Counted from the first letter of the stretch, positions 43,524 through 52,451 are shown. The stretch: 64,000 nucleotides of DNA from Longimicrobiales bacterium (GCA_951813395.1 OX638356.1:2087340-2151339); one strand, 5' to 3'. Numbers and translations: made by a program. The notes: a model not told the origin generated them from the sequence alone.

Positions 43524-45794
43524 TTGAACGTGGATGCCGAGAACGAGTGCCATCCCTTGAAACCGACGCTATTCCAACCGTACTGCATCGTCACAGCTAC
43601 GCTGCTTTGCGGATTCGCTTTGCCCCGGGCGCCGGCGCATGCGCAGGAGCCGGAGCACGAGGGCGAGATCGAAGGCGTCGTGCGCGATGCCGAGACGGGT
43701 GAACCCCTCGCGGGAGCCTTCGTTTCGGTGGTCGGTACGGGAACGAGCGCGGTGACCCACGGTGACGGAAGCTTCCACCTGACCGGAATCGCGGCGGGAA
43801 GTTACTCGCTGCGGGTCGAACGCCTTGGCTATCGAAGCCACAACGCCGTGGTTGCGGTGGGCGACGAGTCCGCGGTGGTCACAATCGAACTGGCGACATC
43901 TCCGATCGCGCTGCAGGGCATGGTCGTTACCGCCACCCTCAGCGAGCGCGGCGCCGCGGAGGCCCTGCGGCCCGTGAGCGTCATGGCCGGCGATGAGTTG
44001 CAGCGCCGGATGGAAGGAACGGTCGCGGCAACCCTGGCCTCCATGCCGGGGCTGGCCGTCACCAGCATGGGGCCGACCGTCTCGCAACCGGTGATCCGGG
44101 GGTTGACCGGCGACCGCGTGCTCCTGCTGGAAGACGGTTCACAGGTGGGAGATGCGTCCAACTCGGGCTCGGACCACACGACAGGGCTCGACCCGTCGTC
44201 TGCACGGCGGATCGAAGTGGTGCGGGGTCCGGGTGCGCTCCTCTACGGGGGCAACGCGCTGGGTGGCGTCATCAATGTCATCCGCGACGAGATCCCGTCG
44301 GCGGTGCCGCACCACATGACGGGATCGGCCATGCTGCAGAGCCAGACGGTGACAGGTTCAGCGGGCGGCAGTGCGACGACCGTATTCGCGGCATCGGAAC
44401 GCGTGCCGGTGCGTGTGGAGGTTGCGGCCCGCACGGGGGGAGACCTGAAGACGCCCCTGGGCACGCTTCTCAACACCGGCGGCGACCTGTGGAGCGGAGG
44501 GGCGGGGTCGGCCTATGTGGCGGAATGGGGTCACGCAGGGGCGTCTTTCCGCGGCTACCGCAACGACTACGGTATCCCCGGCGGCTTCGTCGGAGGGCAC
44601 GAGGAAGGGGTGCGTATCGAGATGCAGCGCGCCGCTTCGAAACTCCGGGCCGTGGTGGACCGTCCCACAGGCTTCTTCCAGGACGTCCGTTTCGATGCGA
44701 CCCACACCTGGTACGAACACCGGGAGATCGAACCGCCGGACATCCTGGGCACCCTCTACACGCGCCAGACCGCGAGTGGCGAGGTACTGGGGCGGCATGC
44801 CGACTGGGGCCCCTTCTCGGCGGGCGCGGTCGGCGCCCGTGTGTCGTGGGAGGACTTCGGGTACGGTGGGAGCCTGTACACCCCGGACACGCGCCGCGGC
44901 AAGGCGTCGATCTACTTCCTGGAGGAGGTCGCCCTGGGTTCGACCCGGATCGAATGGGGACTGCGCTACGACTGGACCGGCACAGACCCGCTGGAAGGAG
45001 AACGCAATTCCGATATCGGCGAGATCCGTAACCGCGGCTTCCACGCGATTTCGGGATCGCTGGGGGTGCTCTACCGGGCAGGTTCCGGGCTCACGCTCGG
45101 TGCCAATGCCGTCCGTGCGTCCCGGGCGCCCGACATCAACGAACTCTACTCGGAGGGGCCGCACCTCGCGGCGTACTCCTTCGAAGTCGGAAACCCGTCG
45201 CTGGATGGCGAGATCGGAAGGGGGCTGGATGTGTTCCTCCGCTTCGAGTCCAATCGGTTGCGGGGCGAGATCACCGGTTTCCATAACGACATCAAGGACT
45301 ACGTTTACGGGGAGGACACGGGCCGGCTCAGCCGGGTGCTGCTCCCCATATACCAGTTTCGGGGCAACGACGCCGTGTTCAGCGGTTTCGAGGCGACCCT
45401 GGACGTGGACGCGGGGCGCGGTCTGGCCATCGAGGCGGTCGCGTCTTCGGTGAGGGGGCGCCTCAAGGACGGCGGACAGGCCCTCCCTCTCGTTCCTCCG
45501 TTCAAGGGACATTGGGCTCTGAAGTATGAGCGGCCGCTGTGGTTCATTCGCGGAGAGGCCGAAATGGCTGCGAGGCAGGATCGGATCGGCGAATTCGAAA
45601 CGCCGACCGACGGGTACGCGGTCCTGAATTTCTCGGCCGGGGCTCGTCTCACCCTGGGTGGCCGCCTGAACGTCATTACCGTGGGCCTCGACAACGCCAC
45701 GGACACCGCATACCGCAACCATCTCTCCCGGGTCAAGGAGATCATGCCCGAAGCCGGGAGGGGTCTGAGTGTGACATATCGGGTCGTGTTCTAG
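43524..45794 (+). CDS. TonB-dependent outer-membrane receptor (ZnuD-like)
   Basis: A 756-residue receptor. The signal peptide is best from TTG 43557 (KPTLFQPYCIVTATLLCGFA, ending APAHA); TTG 43524 is the longest form. A carboxypeptidase-regulatory-like domain comes first (GVVRDAETGEPLAGAFVSVV), then the plug (PVIRGLTGDRVLLLEDGSQV; RIEVVRGPGALLYGGNALGG), then a barrel ending YRVVF, with a terminal Phe. The plug sequence with SNSGSDHTTG and several His residues resembles ZnuD-type zinc receptors. A metal substrate is therefore likely but unproven. Directly after its stop an IS3 element is inserted. Confidence 0.9.
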   Translation: MNVDAENECHPLKPTLFQPYCIVTATLLCGFALPRAPAHAQEPEHEGEIEGVVRDAETGEPLAGAFVSVVGTGTSAVTHGDGSFHLTGIAAGSYSLRVERLGYRSHNAVVAVGDESAVVTIELATSPIALQGMVVTATLSERGAAEALRPVSVMAGDELQRRMEGTVAATLASMPGLAVTSMGPTVSQPVIRGLTGDRVLLLEDGSQVGDASNSGSDHTTGLDPSSARRIEVVRGPGALLYGGNALGGVINVIRDEIPSAVPHHMTGSAMLQSQTVTGSAGGSATTVFAASERVPVRVEVAARTGGDLKTPLGTLLNTGGDLWSGGAGSAYVAEWGHAGASFRGYRNDYGIPGGFVGGHEEGVRIEMQRAASKLRAVVDRPTGFFQDVRFDATHTWYEHREIEPPDILGTLYTRQTASGEVLGRHADWGPFSAGAVGARVSWEDFGYGGSLYTPDTRRGKASIYFLEEVALGSTRIEWGLRYDWTGTDPLEGERNSDIGEIRNRGFHAISGSLGVLYRAGSGLTLGANAVRASRAPDINELYSEGPHLAAYSFEVGNPSLDGEIGRGLDVFLRFESNRLRGEITGFHNDIKDYVYGEDTGRLSRVLLPIYQFRGNDAVFSGFEATLDVDAGRGLAIEAVASSVRGRLKDGGQALPLVPPFKGHWALKYERPLWFIRGEAEMAARQDRIGEFETPTDGYAVLNFSAGARLTLGGRLNVITVGLDNATDTAYRNHLSRVKEIMPEAGRGLSVTYRVVF

Positions 45795-45898
45795 GGATGT
45801 TTGGGGTGGTCCTACTTCGTTGGACAGTTCGAGGGCAAAGTTAAGGTGGATTCCGGCTGAGTTTGAGAGCCCTCGGGAACCTTTGCTTCGTGAATCGT

Positions 45899-45943
45899 AA
45901 GCCCCGCTCGCCGGGAGGGGAACCCGACCGGCGAGCGGGGCTT
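45899..45943. repeat. perfect 16-bp inverted repeat inside the IS
   Basis: AAGCCCCGCTCGCCGG (45899-45914) and CCGGCGAGCGGGGCTT (45928-45943) with a 13-base loop. No T-run follows on either strand. It could block read-through from the receptor gene into the element or protect an RNA. Confidence 0.85.
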
Positions 45944-45964
45944 GGTAGCGGTCGGGGAGCGCGC

Positions 45965-45991
45965 GCCCAGCGGGCGGACTGCCCGCTGGGC
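45965..45991. repeat. perfect 11-bp inverted repeat inside the IS
   Basis: GCCCAGCGGGC (45965-45975) and GCCCGCTGGGC (45981-45991) with loop GGACT. It is the second strong hairpin in the non-coding left part of the element, 21 bases after the first. Confidence 0.85.
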
Positions 45992-46096
45992 CTCCGGCCC
46001 GCGGCCTCATGGGTGTGCGCTCCGGTGCGCGGACACATGGACGGACGGGAGCCTGCGGGCGCTCGGCACCGGCCGGCTGGACGCGACGCGGCTTGG

Positions 46097-46918
46097 TCAT
46101 GCCGCCCTCGCGCTGTTGCGGTAGGTCTCGCCCGGCGTCCGCCCGCCCAGCGACGAGTGCGGGCGCACCTCGTTGTAGAAGTCGATCCACGAGCCGATGA
46201 TCCGCTCGGCATCCAGCCCGTTGCGGAGTTCATGCAGGTACACCGCCTCGTACTTCAGCGACCGCCACAGCCGTTCGATGAAGATGTTGTCGAGGAACCG
46301 GCCCCGGCCGTCCATCGAGAACGCCACGCCTGCCTCCAGCACCCGGTCGGCGAAGGCCGCGCTGGTGAACTGCGCACCCTGGTCGGTATTCAGGATCTCC
46401 GGAGTCGCCCGGATGAGCGCGTCGTCCAGGGCCCCGGTGCAGAACGACGCGTCCATTGTGTTGGACAATCGCCAGGAGAGGACGTGCCGCGTCGCCCAGT
46501 CCATCACGGCCACGAGGTAGAAAAACCCTTGGCTGACAGGGATATAGGTGATGTCCGCGCACCAGACATGGTCCGACCGGGAGATCTCGAGGTCGCGCAG
46601 CAGGTAGGGGAAGATCCGGTGCTCCGAGTTCGCCACGCTCGTGCGCGGCCGCCGGTAGACCGCCTCCATCCCCATGAGCCGCATGAGCCGCCGGACCCGG
46701 TGCCGGCCGGCCGTGACACCCTCGCGGCGGAGATGCCGCATCATCTGCCGGCTCCCGTAGAACGGATAGTCCATGTGGAGCTCGTCCATCCGCTGCATCA
46801 CCGCCAGGTTCTCCGCGCTCTCCCCCTTCGGCCGGTAGTAGAGCGACGATCGGCTCACACCCAGCAGCACGCTCTGCCTCGACAGGCTCAGCGGTCCGTC
46901 CGGCTCGATCATCCCCAT
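46097..46918 (-). CDS. IS3-family transposase OrfB (DDE catalytic part)
   Basis: A 273-residue integrase-core protein. The N-terminal HTH_21 region (VLLGVSRSSLYYRPKG; YGSRQMMRHLRREGV) precedes the rve core. The catalytic triad is visible as WCADITYIP (first Asp), NTDQGAQFTS (second Asp) and FIERLWRSLKYE (Glu). It ends WIDFYNEVRPHSSLGGRTP, typical of IS3. It is in the -1 frame relative to orfA, and the frame is open back into the orfA end, so an OrfAB fusion can be made by frameshift. Appears intact. Confidence 0.95.
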   Translation of the reverse strand: MGMIEPDGPLSLSRQSVLLGVSRSSLYYRPKGESAENLAVMQRMDELHMDYPFYGSRQMMRHLRREGVTAGRHRVRRLMRLMGMEAVYRRPRTSVANSEHRIFPYLLRDLEISRSDHVWCADITYIPVSQGFFYLVAVMDWATRHVLSWRLSNTMDASFCTGALDDALIRATPEILNTDQGAQFTSAAFADRVLEAGVAFSMDGRGRFLDNIFIERLWRSLKYEAVYLHELRNGLDAERIIGSWIDFYNEVRPHSSLGGRTPGETYRNSARAA

Positions 46919-46932
46919 CCGCTCCGTCCGGC

Positions 46933-47220
46933 TCAGCGCTTCAACCCGCGCCGAAAAAAATCCCGCTCCACCGTCAACTCTCCGATCTTGGCGTGCAGCT
47001 CGTGGATCTTCGCCTCATGCTCCTTGGCGAGCTTCCGACTCCCGCCCTTGGCGAACACCTCCGGCACGGCATCCAGCAGCTGCCGCTTCCAGGCGCTCAC
47101 CTGATTCGGATGAAGCTCATGCCGTGCCGCGATCGCCTGTACGCTGTCGCGCTCCTGGAGCGCCTCCAACGCCACTCGGGCCTTGAACTCCGCCGTGAAT
47201 CTCCGTCTCTTTCTGGCCAT
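46933..47220 (-). CDS. IS3-family transposase OrfA
   Basis: A 95-residue HTH_Tnp_1 protein (RRRFTAEFKARVALEALQE; HPNQVSAWKRQLLDAV) with a C-terminal leucine-zipper-like helix (HEAKIHELHAKIGELTVERD). It ends in a codon run GAT TTT TTT CGG; the seven T residues (T_TTT_TTC) are a slippery site for a -1 shift into the orfB frame, which reads through without a stop. ATG 47220 follows a GAG-rich leader near the right IS end. Confidence 0.93.
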   Translation of the reverse strand: MARKRRRFTAEFKARVALEALQERDSVQAIAARHELHPNQVSAWKRQLLDAVPEVFAKGGSRKLAKEHEAKIHELHAKIGELTVERDFFRRGLKR

Positions 47221-47333
47221 CTCGGTGCCTCCTGTTCCATAATGGAATCCACCTTAACGACCTGTCCAAAAAACCGGGACCACCTCAGTTCTCCCGGCGC
47301 GCGACTCTGCTGAACCAACACAGGAGAAAAAAA

Positions 47334-47801
47334 ATGAATAGACGGAGCTACAAGAACTCACCGCTTTTCCTTCTCGCCGCTTTCGCACTGCTGCTCGGGG
47401 CCTGCAACGAGACCATGACCGAAGTGGAGGACGAACACGCCGAGCCCGAGGGAGTGCACCTGGTCATGGGTGGCAACGTGTTCGCTACCTATGATGGAGA
47501 GACACAGACGTGGACCGGCGAATTGGAGGGCGAAGTCGGAGAGGAGACTCCGCATATCACCGTCCGGTTCGTCGACCATGAAGGAGACCCGATCCCCATC
47601 GACGACGATCTGTACCTGGAGGTCGAGGTGCAGGACGAGTCGATCGCCGAGTTCGAACAGGACACGCCGGGCGAGTTCGGCGGGCACCTGCACGGCGAAA
47701 TGGCGGGGCAGACGGGGGTCACTTTCAGCCTCATGCACGGTGCGGTCGGTGCGGGACACCCCGACTTCGTCACCCAGCCCGCGCCGGCGCACATTCGTTG
47801 A
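47334..47801 (+). CDS. His/acid-rich lipoprotein, probable metal-binding
   Basis: A 155-residue lipoprotein. AGGAGA seven bases before ATG 47334 is a strong ribosome site. The signal ends in LLLGAC (Cys24). The mature part has EDEHAEPEGVHLVMGGN, VRFVDHEGDPIPIDDD and GHLHGEMAGQTGVTFSLMHG, that is, clustered His, Asp and Glu. I recall similar proteins beside zinc-type TonB receptors, but cannot name a family. Without the IS it would start about 54 bases after the receptor gene, so the two probably formed one operon before the insertion. Confidence 0.8.
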   Translation: MNRRSYKNSPLFLLAAFALLLGACNETMTEVEDEHAEPEGVHLVMGGNVFATYDGETQTWTGELEGEVGEETPHITVRFVDHEGDPIPIDDDLYLEVEVQDESIAEFEQDTPGEFGGHLHGEMAGQTGVTFSLMHGAVGAGHPDFVTQPAPAHIR

Positions 47802-47827
47802 CCCTGCTGGTCGTCGGATAGCCGGGC

Positions 47828-47865
47828 CGCCCGCAGTGACGCCCAGGGGATAGTCACTGCGGGCG
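47828..47865 (+). terminator. strong hairpin after the lipoprotein gene
   Basis: CGCCCGCAGTGAC (47828-47840) and GTCACTGCGGGCG (47853-47865) form a perfect 13-bp stem with a 12-base loop, 26 bases after the lipoprotein stop. There is no T-run. Probably ends the metal-locus transcript. Confidence 0.55.
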
Positions 47866-47943
47866 ACCGGTCTTCGCACTATTCTTCCCGTGGCGTGCGG
47901 GCTCCCCGCACGCAGTGTGCGTCCCCATAAGGAGAAGTGCGTA

Positions 47944-50900
47944 ATGCGTTCCCCGGTTCTCTGTTTCGCCTCGGCCGTGTCCCTCGCGGTGTCCGTCGGG
48001 ATCGTCGCCGCGCATCCGCCGCCCGGCGTCGCCCAACAGATCCCGGCCAGCGCCCTCACCGCCATGAAATACCGCCACATCGGTCCGCTCGGGAACCGGA
48101 TCACCTCGGTCGCGGGCGTGCCGGGCGACCGATTCACCTACTACGCGGGCGCGGCCTCCGGGGGCCTGTGGAAGACCGAGGACGGCGGGGTGAACTGGCG
48201 CGCGGTCTTCGATGACCAGCCCGTGCACTCGGTAGGCGAGGTGGAGGTTGCCCCGTCCGACCCCAATACCGTGTGGGCGGGGACCGGGGAGCCGTTCATC
48301 CGCTCCAACGTGTCGATCGGCAACGGGGTGTGGAAGTCGACCGACGCGGGCGACAGCTGGACGCACATGGGGCTGGAGGGCACTGGACGCATAAGCCGCA
48401 TCATCGTGCACCCCGCCAATCCGGACATCGTCTACGCGGCGGCCATCGGGCACGGCTACGCGCCCCAGCCTGAACGGGGCATCTACCGCACCATGGACGG
48501 CGGTGCGACCTGGGAGCACGTTCTCTTCGTCGACGAGGAGACGGGCGCGAGCGACCTGGTCATGGACCCCAACAACCCGCGCATCCTGTTCGCGGGGACC
48601 TGGCAGATCGCGATCCGCACCTGGACGCGCACCTCGGGTGGACCCGGAAGCGCCATCCACGTCTCCCGCGACGGGGGCACCACGTGGACGCGGCTCCGCG
48701 GCAGCGGCCTTCCCACCCGCGAAATCGGGAAGATCGCGCTGTGCACGAGCCGCGCCGACTCGCGCCGCATCTATGCCCTCATCGAGACCGGCGACGGCGT
48801 ACCGTGGGAGGGGGGCGACACCGACGGCGGTGAGCTCTGGCGCTCCGACGACGGCGGCCACAACTGGTCGCTGGTCAGCCATGACCGCGACCTGGCGGGC
48901 CGCACCGCCTACTACACCCGCTGCGAGGTCAATCCGGACGATGCGGACGAGGCGTACTTCCTGGCGGCCGCGTACAGCACCACGCTGGACGGCGGCGTCA
49001 CCTCTTCGGCGGCCCCGTTCCTGCAGGGACCGGTTTGGGACCATCACGACATGTGGATCGACCCGCAGGACGGCGACCGGCAGATCGTGGCCGGCGACGG
49101 AGGGCTCGCGATCTCCGGCAACCGCGGCAGGACCTGGTTCCGCGCACAGCTGCCCATCGCGCAGATGTACCATGTCACCGTCGACAACGCGATCCCCTAC
49201 AACGTCATGGGCAACCGTCAGGACGGGCCCTCGACGCGCGGCCCCAGCAACAGCCGCATGGGGGGTGGCATCTTTGGAGTGGGCATACCGCGGGGGCTGT
49301 GGCGTTCGGTGGGCGGGGGCGAATCCGGCTTCGCCACCCCGGACCCGACCGATCCCGACATCGTGTGGTCGAGCGCGTCCGGTGTCGGGGCCGGAGGCGG
49401 CATCGTATCGCGGTGGGACGCCCGCACCGGCCAATACCGCGAGGTAGAGGTCTGGCCCGAGTCCACAACCGGCCATCCGGCCGACTCGCTGCGCTACCGC
49501 TTCCAGTGGACGTTCCCGCTCCTCATCTCGCCGCACGACAACAACACCATCTACGTGACGAGCCAGCACGTTCACCGCACCACCAACCGCGGGCAGAGCT
49601 GGGAGGTGATCAGTCCCGACCTCAGCACGAACAACCGCAGCCGCATGGGGATCAGCGGAGGCCTGACGCCGGACAACATCGGCGTGGAATACTGCTGCGT
49701 GATCTACGCCTTCGACGAGTCGCCGCTGGAGCCGGGGCTGCTCTGGGCCGGAACCAACGACGGGCTGATGCACGTCAGCCGCGACGGCGGTGCGAACTGG
49801 ACGAACGTCACGGACAACATCCCGGACCTGCCTCCCGACGGCGTGGTGCGGGGGATCGACGCCTCGCGCCACACGCCCGGCAAGGCGTACATGGTGATCG
49901 AGCATCATCAGGTGGGCGACTTCGGGGCGCGTGCGTACCGGACCGACGACCATGGCGAGAGCTGGACGCCCATCTCCGAAGGGATCGACGACGGCGTGCT
50001 CAGCTACACCCGCGCGATCCACGAGGACCCGGTGCGTCCCGGGCTCCTGTACCTGGGCACCGAGGCTTCCGTGTACGTCTCCTTCGACGACGGCGGCTCC
50101 TGGCAGAGGTTCCACACCAACCTGCCGCCTGCACCCATGTACGGGCTGGTGGTCCAGGAGCACTTCAACGACCTGGTCGTGGGGACCTACGGGCGCGGCT
50201 TCTGGGTCCTGGACGACATCACGCCGCTCCAGCAACTCACTCCCGAGGTGGCCGCAAACGCGGCCCACCTCTTCGCCCCGCGGCCCGCGTATCGCTTCCG
50301 GCCCATATCGGCGCCCTTCACGATGTTCGACGACCAGTCCGACGGCGAAAACCCGCCCTACGGCGCGTCGCTCAACTACTGGCTTGCCGAGGCGACCGAC
50401 GACAGCGTGGTCATCGAGATCGCCAACGCGGATGGCGAGGTCGTGCGCACCCTGCAGGGCACCACGGACGCGGGTGTTAACCGGGTCTGGTGGGACCTGA
50501 TGAACGGGCCGATCGAGCAGGTGCGCCTGCGCACGAAGCCGCTCTACGGCGACGACATCTCGCTGGGCGAAGAACGCTGGCGGCCGCTGCCCGGCGGCCC
50601 GTTGGGCGGTCCGGGCGCCGGCACGTTTCTGCAGCCGCCGGGCACCTACACCGTGACGCTCACGGTCGGCGGCGAGAGTCACGTGCAGCAGCTGGAGGTC
50701 CGCAAGGACCCCCACTCCGAGGGCACGATGGCCGACATCGAGCTGCAGATGGCCGCACTGGCCGATATCCGGGCCGACCTGGAGGCCACGGGCGAGCTGA
50801 TCAACCGGGTCGAATGGGTACGCCGGCAGGTGCTGGACGTCCGCGCGGTCCTGGAGGACCAGGGCAACGCCGCGGAGCTGGTGGCCGCGGCCGATTCCCT

Positions 50901-51186
50901 CAACCAGCGTCTGATCGCAGCCGAGGACGGGCTCTTCCAGATGCGCGCCACGGGCACCGGACAGGACGCCATTCGCTATCCGACGCGCCTCATCGAACGG
51001 CTCGGCTATCTCTTCTCCACCGTGTCGGTCGGCGACTTCCGTCCGACGGACCAGCAGGGCGAGGTGCAGGCCATCCTCAAACAACGCCTGCTGCGGATCC
51101 GGGAAGCGGTCGAAGAGGTGCTGGAGGACGATCTCGCCGCCTTCAACCGCCGCATTCAGGCCCTGGGGATGGGCGTGATTTCCTGA
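47944..51186 (+). CDS. secreted VPS10/sortilin-like beta-propeller protein
   Basis: A 1080-residue exported protein often annotated as glycosyl hydrolase or 'WD40/YVTN/BNR-like'. ATG 47944 follows AAGGAG and gives the signal LCFASAVSLAVSVGIVAA. Many BNR/Asp-box-type units are visible: GGLWKTEDGGVNW, GVWKSTDAGDSWTHM, GIYRTMDGGATWEH, LWRSDDGGHNWSLV, THVSRDGGANWT-like repeats, SFDDGGSWQRF. They form one or two propellers over residues about 40-730. A C-terminal part (about 830-1080) is helical and Glu/Arg-rich. True glycosidase activity is not supported by any catalytic motif I can see. Its stop overlaps the next start (TGATG). Confidence 0.88.
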   Translation: MRSPVLCFASAVSLAVSVGIVAAHPPPGVAQQIPASALTAMKYRHIGPLGNRITSVAGVPGDRFTYYAGAASGGLWKTEDGGVNWRAVFDDQPVHSVGEVEVAPSDPNTVWAGTGEPFIRSNVSIGNGVWKSTDAGDSWTHMGLEGTGRISRIIVHPANPDIVYAAAIGHGYAPQPERGIYRTMDGGATWEHVLFVDEETGASDLVMDPNNPRILFAGTWQIAIRTWTRTSGGPGSAIHVSRDGGTTWTRLRGSGLPTREIGKIALCTSRADSRRIYALIETGDGVPWEGGDTDGGELWRSDDGGHNWSLVSHDRDLAGRTAYYTRCEVNPDDADEAYFLAAAYSTTLDGGVTSSAAPFLQGPVWDHHDMWIDPQDGDRQIVAGDGGLAISGNRGRTWFRAQLPIAQMYHVTVDNAIPYNVMGNRQDGPSTRGPSNSRMGGGIFGVGIPRGLWRSVGGGESGFATPDPTDPDIVWSSASGVGAGGGIVSRWDARTGQYREVEVWPESTTGHPADSLRYRFQWTFPLLISPHDNNTIYVTSQHVHRTTNRGQSWEVISPDLSTNNRSRMGISGGLTPDNIGVEYCCVIYAFDESPLEPGLLWAGTNDGLMHVSRDGGANWTNVTDNIPDLPPDGVVRGIDASRHTPGKAYMVIEHHQVGDFGARAYRTDDHGESWTPISEGIDDGVLSYTRAIHEDPVRPGLLYLGTEASVYVSFDDGGSWQRFHTNLPPAPMYGLVVQEHFNDLVVGTYGRGFWVLDDITPLQQLTPEVAANAAHLFAPRPAYRFRPISAPFTMFDDQSDGENPPYGASLNYWLAEATDDSVVIEIANADGEVVRTLQGTTDAGVNRVWWDLMNGPIEQVRLRTKPLYGDDISLGEERWRPLPGGPLGGPGAGTFLQPPGTYTVTLTVGGESHVQQLEVRKDPHSEGTMADIELQMAALADIRADLEATGELINRVEWVRRQVLDVRAVLEDQGNAAELVAAADSLNQRLIAAEDGLFQMRATGTGQDAIRYPTRLIERLGYLFSTVSVGDFRPTDQQGEVQAILKQRLLRIREAVEEVLEDDLAAFNRRIQALGMGVIS

Positions 51187-52451
51187 TGAAGGAGCACGGA
51201 CCGAACCGCGCCGCTCCGTCGGTCGCGCTGTGCGCCGTGGTCGGCCTCGCGGCGGCGCCTGCGGAATGCGGGAGCGGCGGAAGCGGCGAGCCCACGGGGC
51301 CCGACACGACCACGGCCCCGCCGCCCCAGGCGCTGTACAGCGACGTCACCGGCACGCATCTGCCCGGTGGCCTGCTGGCTGGCCTCAGCATGGACGCGGG
51401 CGTCGCCGACTTCGACGCGGACGGTGACCTGGACATTGTGATCGCCAACGAGTTTCGCCCCAACATCCTGCTCCTCAACGACGGGGCGGGGCGCTTCAGC
51501 GACGGCAGTTCCCGGCTCCCCGCCGCCAGCCGCGATTCCGAGGACGTGGGCATCGCCGACTTCGACGGCGACGGCGACTTGGACATCGTGGTCGTCAGCG
51601 AGGACGACCGCACCAACGAGCTGTACTTCAACGACGGGGCCGGCCGCTTCACCGACGAGGGGTCGCGGCTTCCCGTGGAAGGCACCACGAACGGGGTCGT
51701 GGTGGCCGACGTGAACGGAGACGGCCTTCCCGACATCCTGTTTGCCAACAACGGCCAGGACGCGGTCGTCATCAACGACGGCACGGGCAACTTTACCGAC
51801 GAAACCGCGGATCGGCTCCCGCGCTCGGCGGATGTGACCCAGGACCACGAACTCGGCGATGTGGACGGCGACGGGGACCTGGACCTCATTGTGGCCAACG
51901 AGGGCGCCAACGCGCTCTACATCAACGATGGGACGGGGCGCTTCACCGACGAGAGCGAGGCCAGGATCCCCCGGCGCGAAGGAGGCGAAGAAACCCGTGA
52001 GGCCGACTTCGGCGACATCGACGGTGACGGCGACCTCGACCTCCTCTTCGCGAATGTCGCCGCCTTCGTGTCCGGTGCCGACCCGCGCAACCGCCTCCTG
52101 ATCAACGACGGGGACGGCTTCTTCACCGACGAAACCTCTTCGCGGCTGCCGGCTGCGAGCGTGTCGTCCTTCGACGGAGACCTCGTGGACGTCGATGGTG
52201 ACGGCGATCTGGACATCGTCACCGCCAACGCCGACGTCGACCTCAGCGTCGGCCGGATCGCCGACAGCCGGTACCGCGCCTACCTGAACGACGGGGGCGG
52301 CGTCTTCACCGACGCTTCCGACGAGGTGTTTGGAGCGGGCACCCGCGGCACGGGACTCGACCTGGAGTTTGCAGACTTCGACGGCGACGGGCGGGCCGAT
52401 TTCTACCTGGCCAGCCGCGGTACGGCGGACCGGCTCCTGCTGCGGCGCTGA
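51186..52451 (+). CDS. secreted VCBS/FG-GAP repeat protein
   Basis: A 421-residue exported protein. ATG 51186 overlaps the upstream stop. A signal peptide (SVALCAVVGLAAAPAEC) is followed by a Gly/Ser/Thr-Pro linker; the Cys is not in a canonical lipobox. The rest is at least six calcium-type repeats of the pattern DFDGDGDLDIVVVSEDD...LYFNDGAGRFTDE, as in integrin-like propellers. Asp-rich loops imply Ca2+ binding. It probably forms one seven-bladed propeller and mediates binding at the cell surface. Coupling to the VPS10-like gene suggests a shared role. Confidence 0.88.
   Translation: MKEHGPNRAAPSVALCAVVGLAAAPAECGSGGSGEPTGPDTTTAPPPQALYSDVTGTHLPGGLLAGLSMDAGVADFDADGDLDIVIANEFRPNILLLNDGAGRFSDGSSRLPAASRDSEDVGIADFDGDGDLDIVVVSEDDRTNELYFNDGAGRFTDEGSRLPVEGTTNGVVVADVNGDGLPDILFANNGQDAVVINDGTGNFTDETADRLPRSADVTQDHELGDVDGDGDLDLIVANEGANALYINDGTGRFTDESEARIPRREGGEETREADFGDIDGDGDLDLLFANVAAFVSGADPRNRLLINDGDGFFTDETSSRLPAASVSSFDGDLVDVDGDGDLDIVTANADVDLSVGRIADSRYRAYLNDGGGVFTDASDEVFGAGTRGTGLDLEFADFDGDGRADFYLASRGTADRLLLRR

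Larger units (their letters stand above)
45802..47287. mobile_element. IS3-family insertion sequence (complete, about 1.49 kb)
   Basis: Left end TGGGGTGGTCCTACTTCGTT (45802) and the reverse complement of the right end, TGAGGTGGTCCCGGTTTTTT (to 47287), are imperfect terminal inverted repeats that continue into TGGACAG. Both ends also share an inner TTAAGGTGGATTCC. The flanks carry GTT at 45799-45801 and 47288-47290, a 3-bp target duplication as in IS3. It holds orfA and orfB on the minus strand with a possible -1 frameshift. About 295 bases on the left, between the end and orfB, are non-coding and carry two perfect hairpins. The element lies 7 bases after the TonB receptor stop. Confidence 0.9.

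Noticed and set aside
47854-51084. 1076-codon open frame on the minus strand
   Set aside because: It mirrors the VPS10-like propeller gene codon for codon; composition is Arg/Val/His-rich without motifs, whereas the plus strand has a signal peptide and repeats.
47944-51186. Sialidase or other glycoside hydrolase
   Set aside because: Asp-box repeats alone do not show catalysis; no arginine triad or catalytic acid pair could be recognised.
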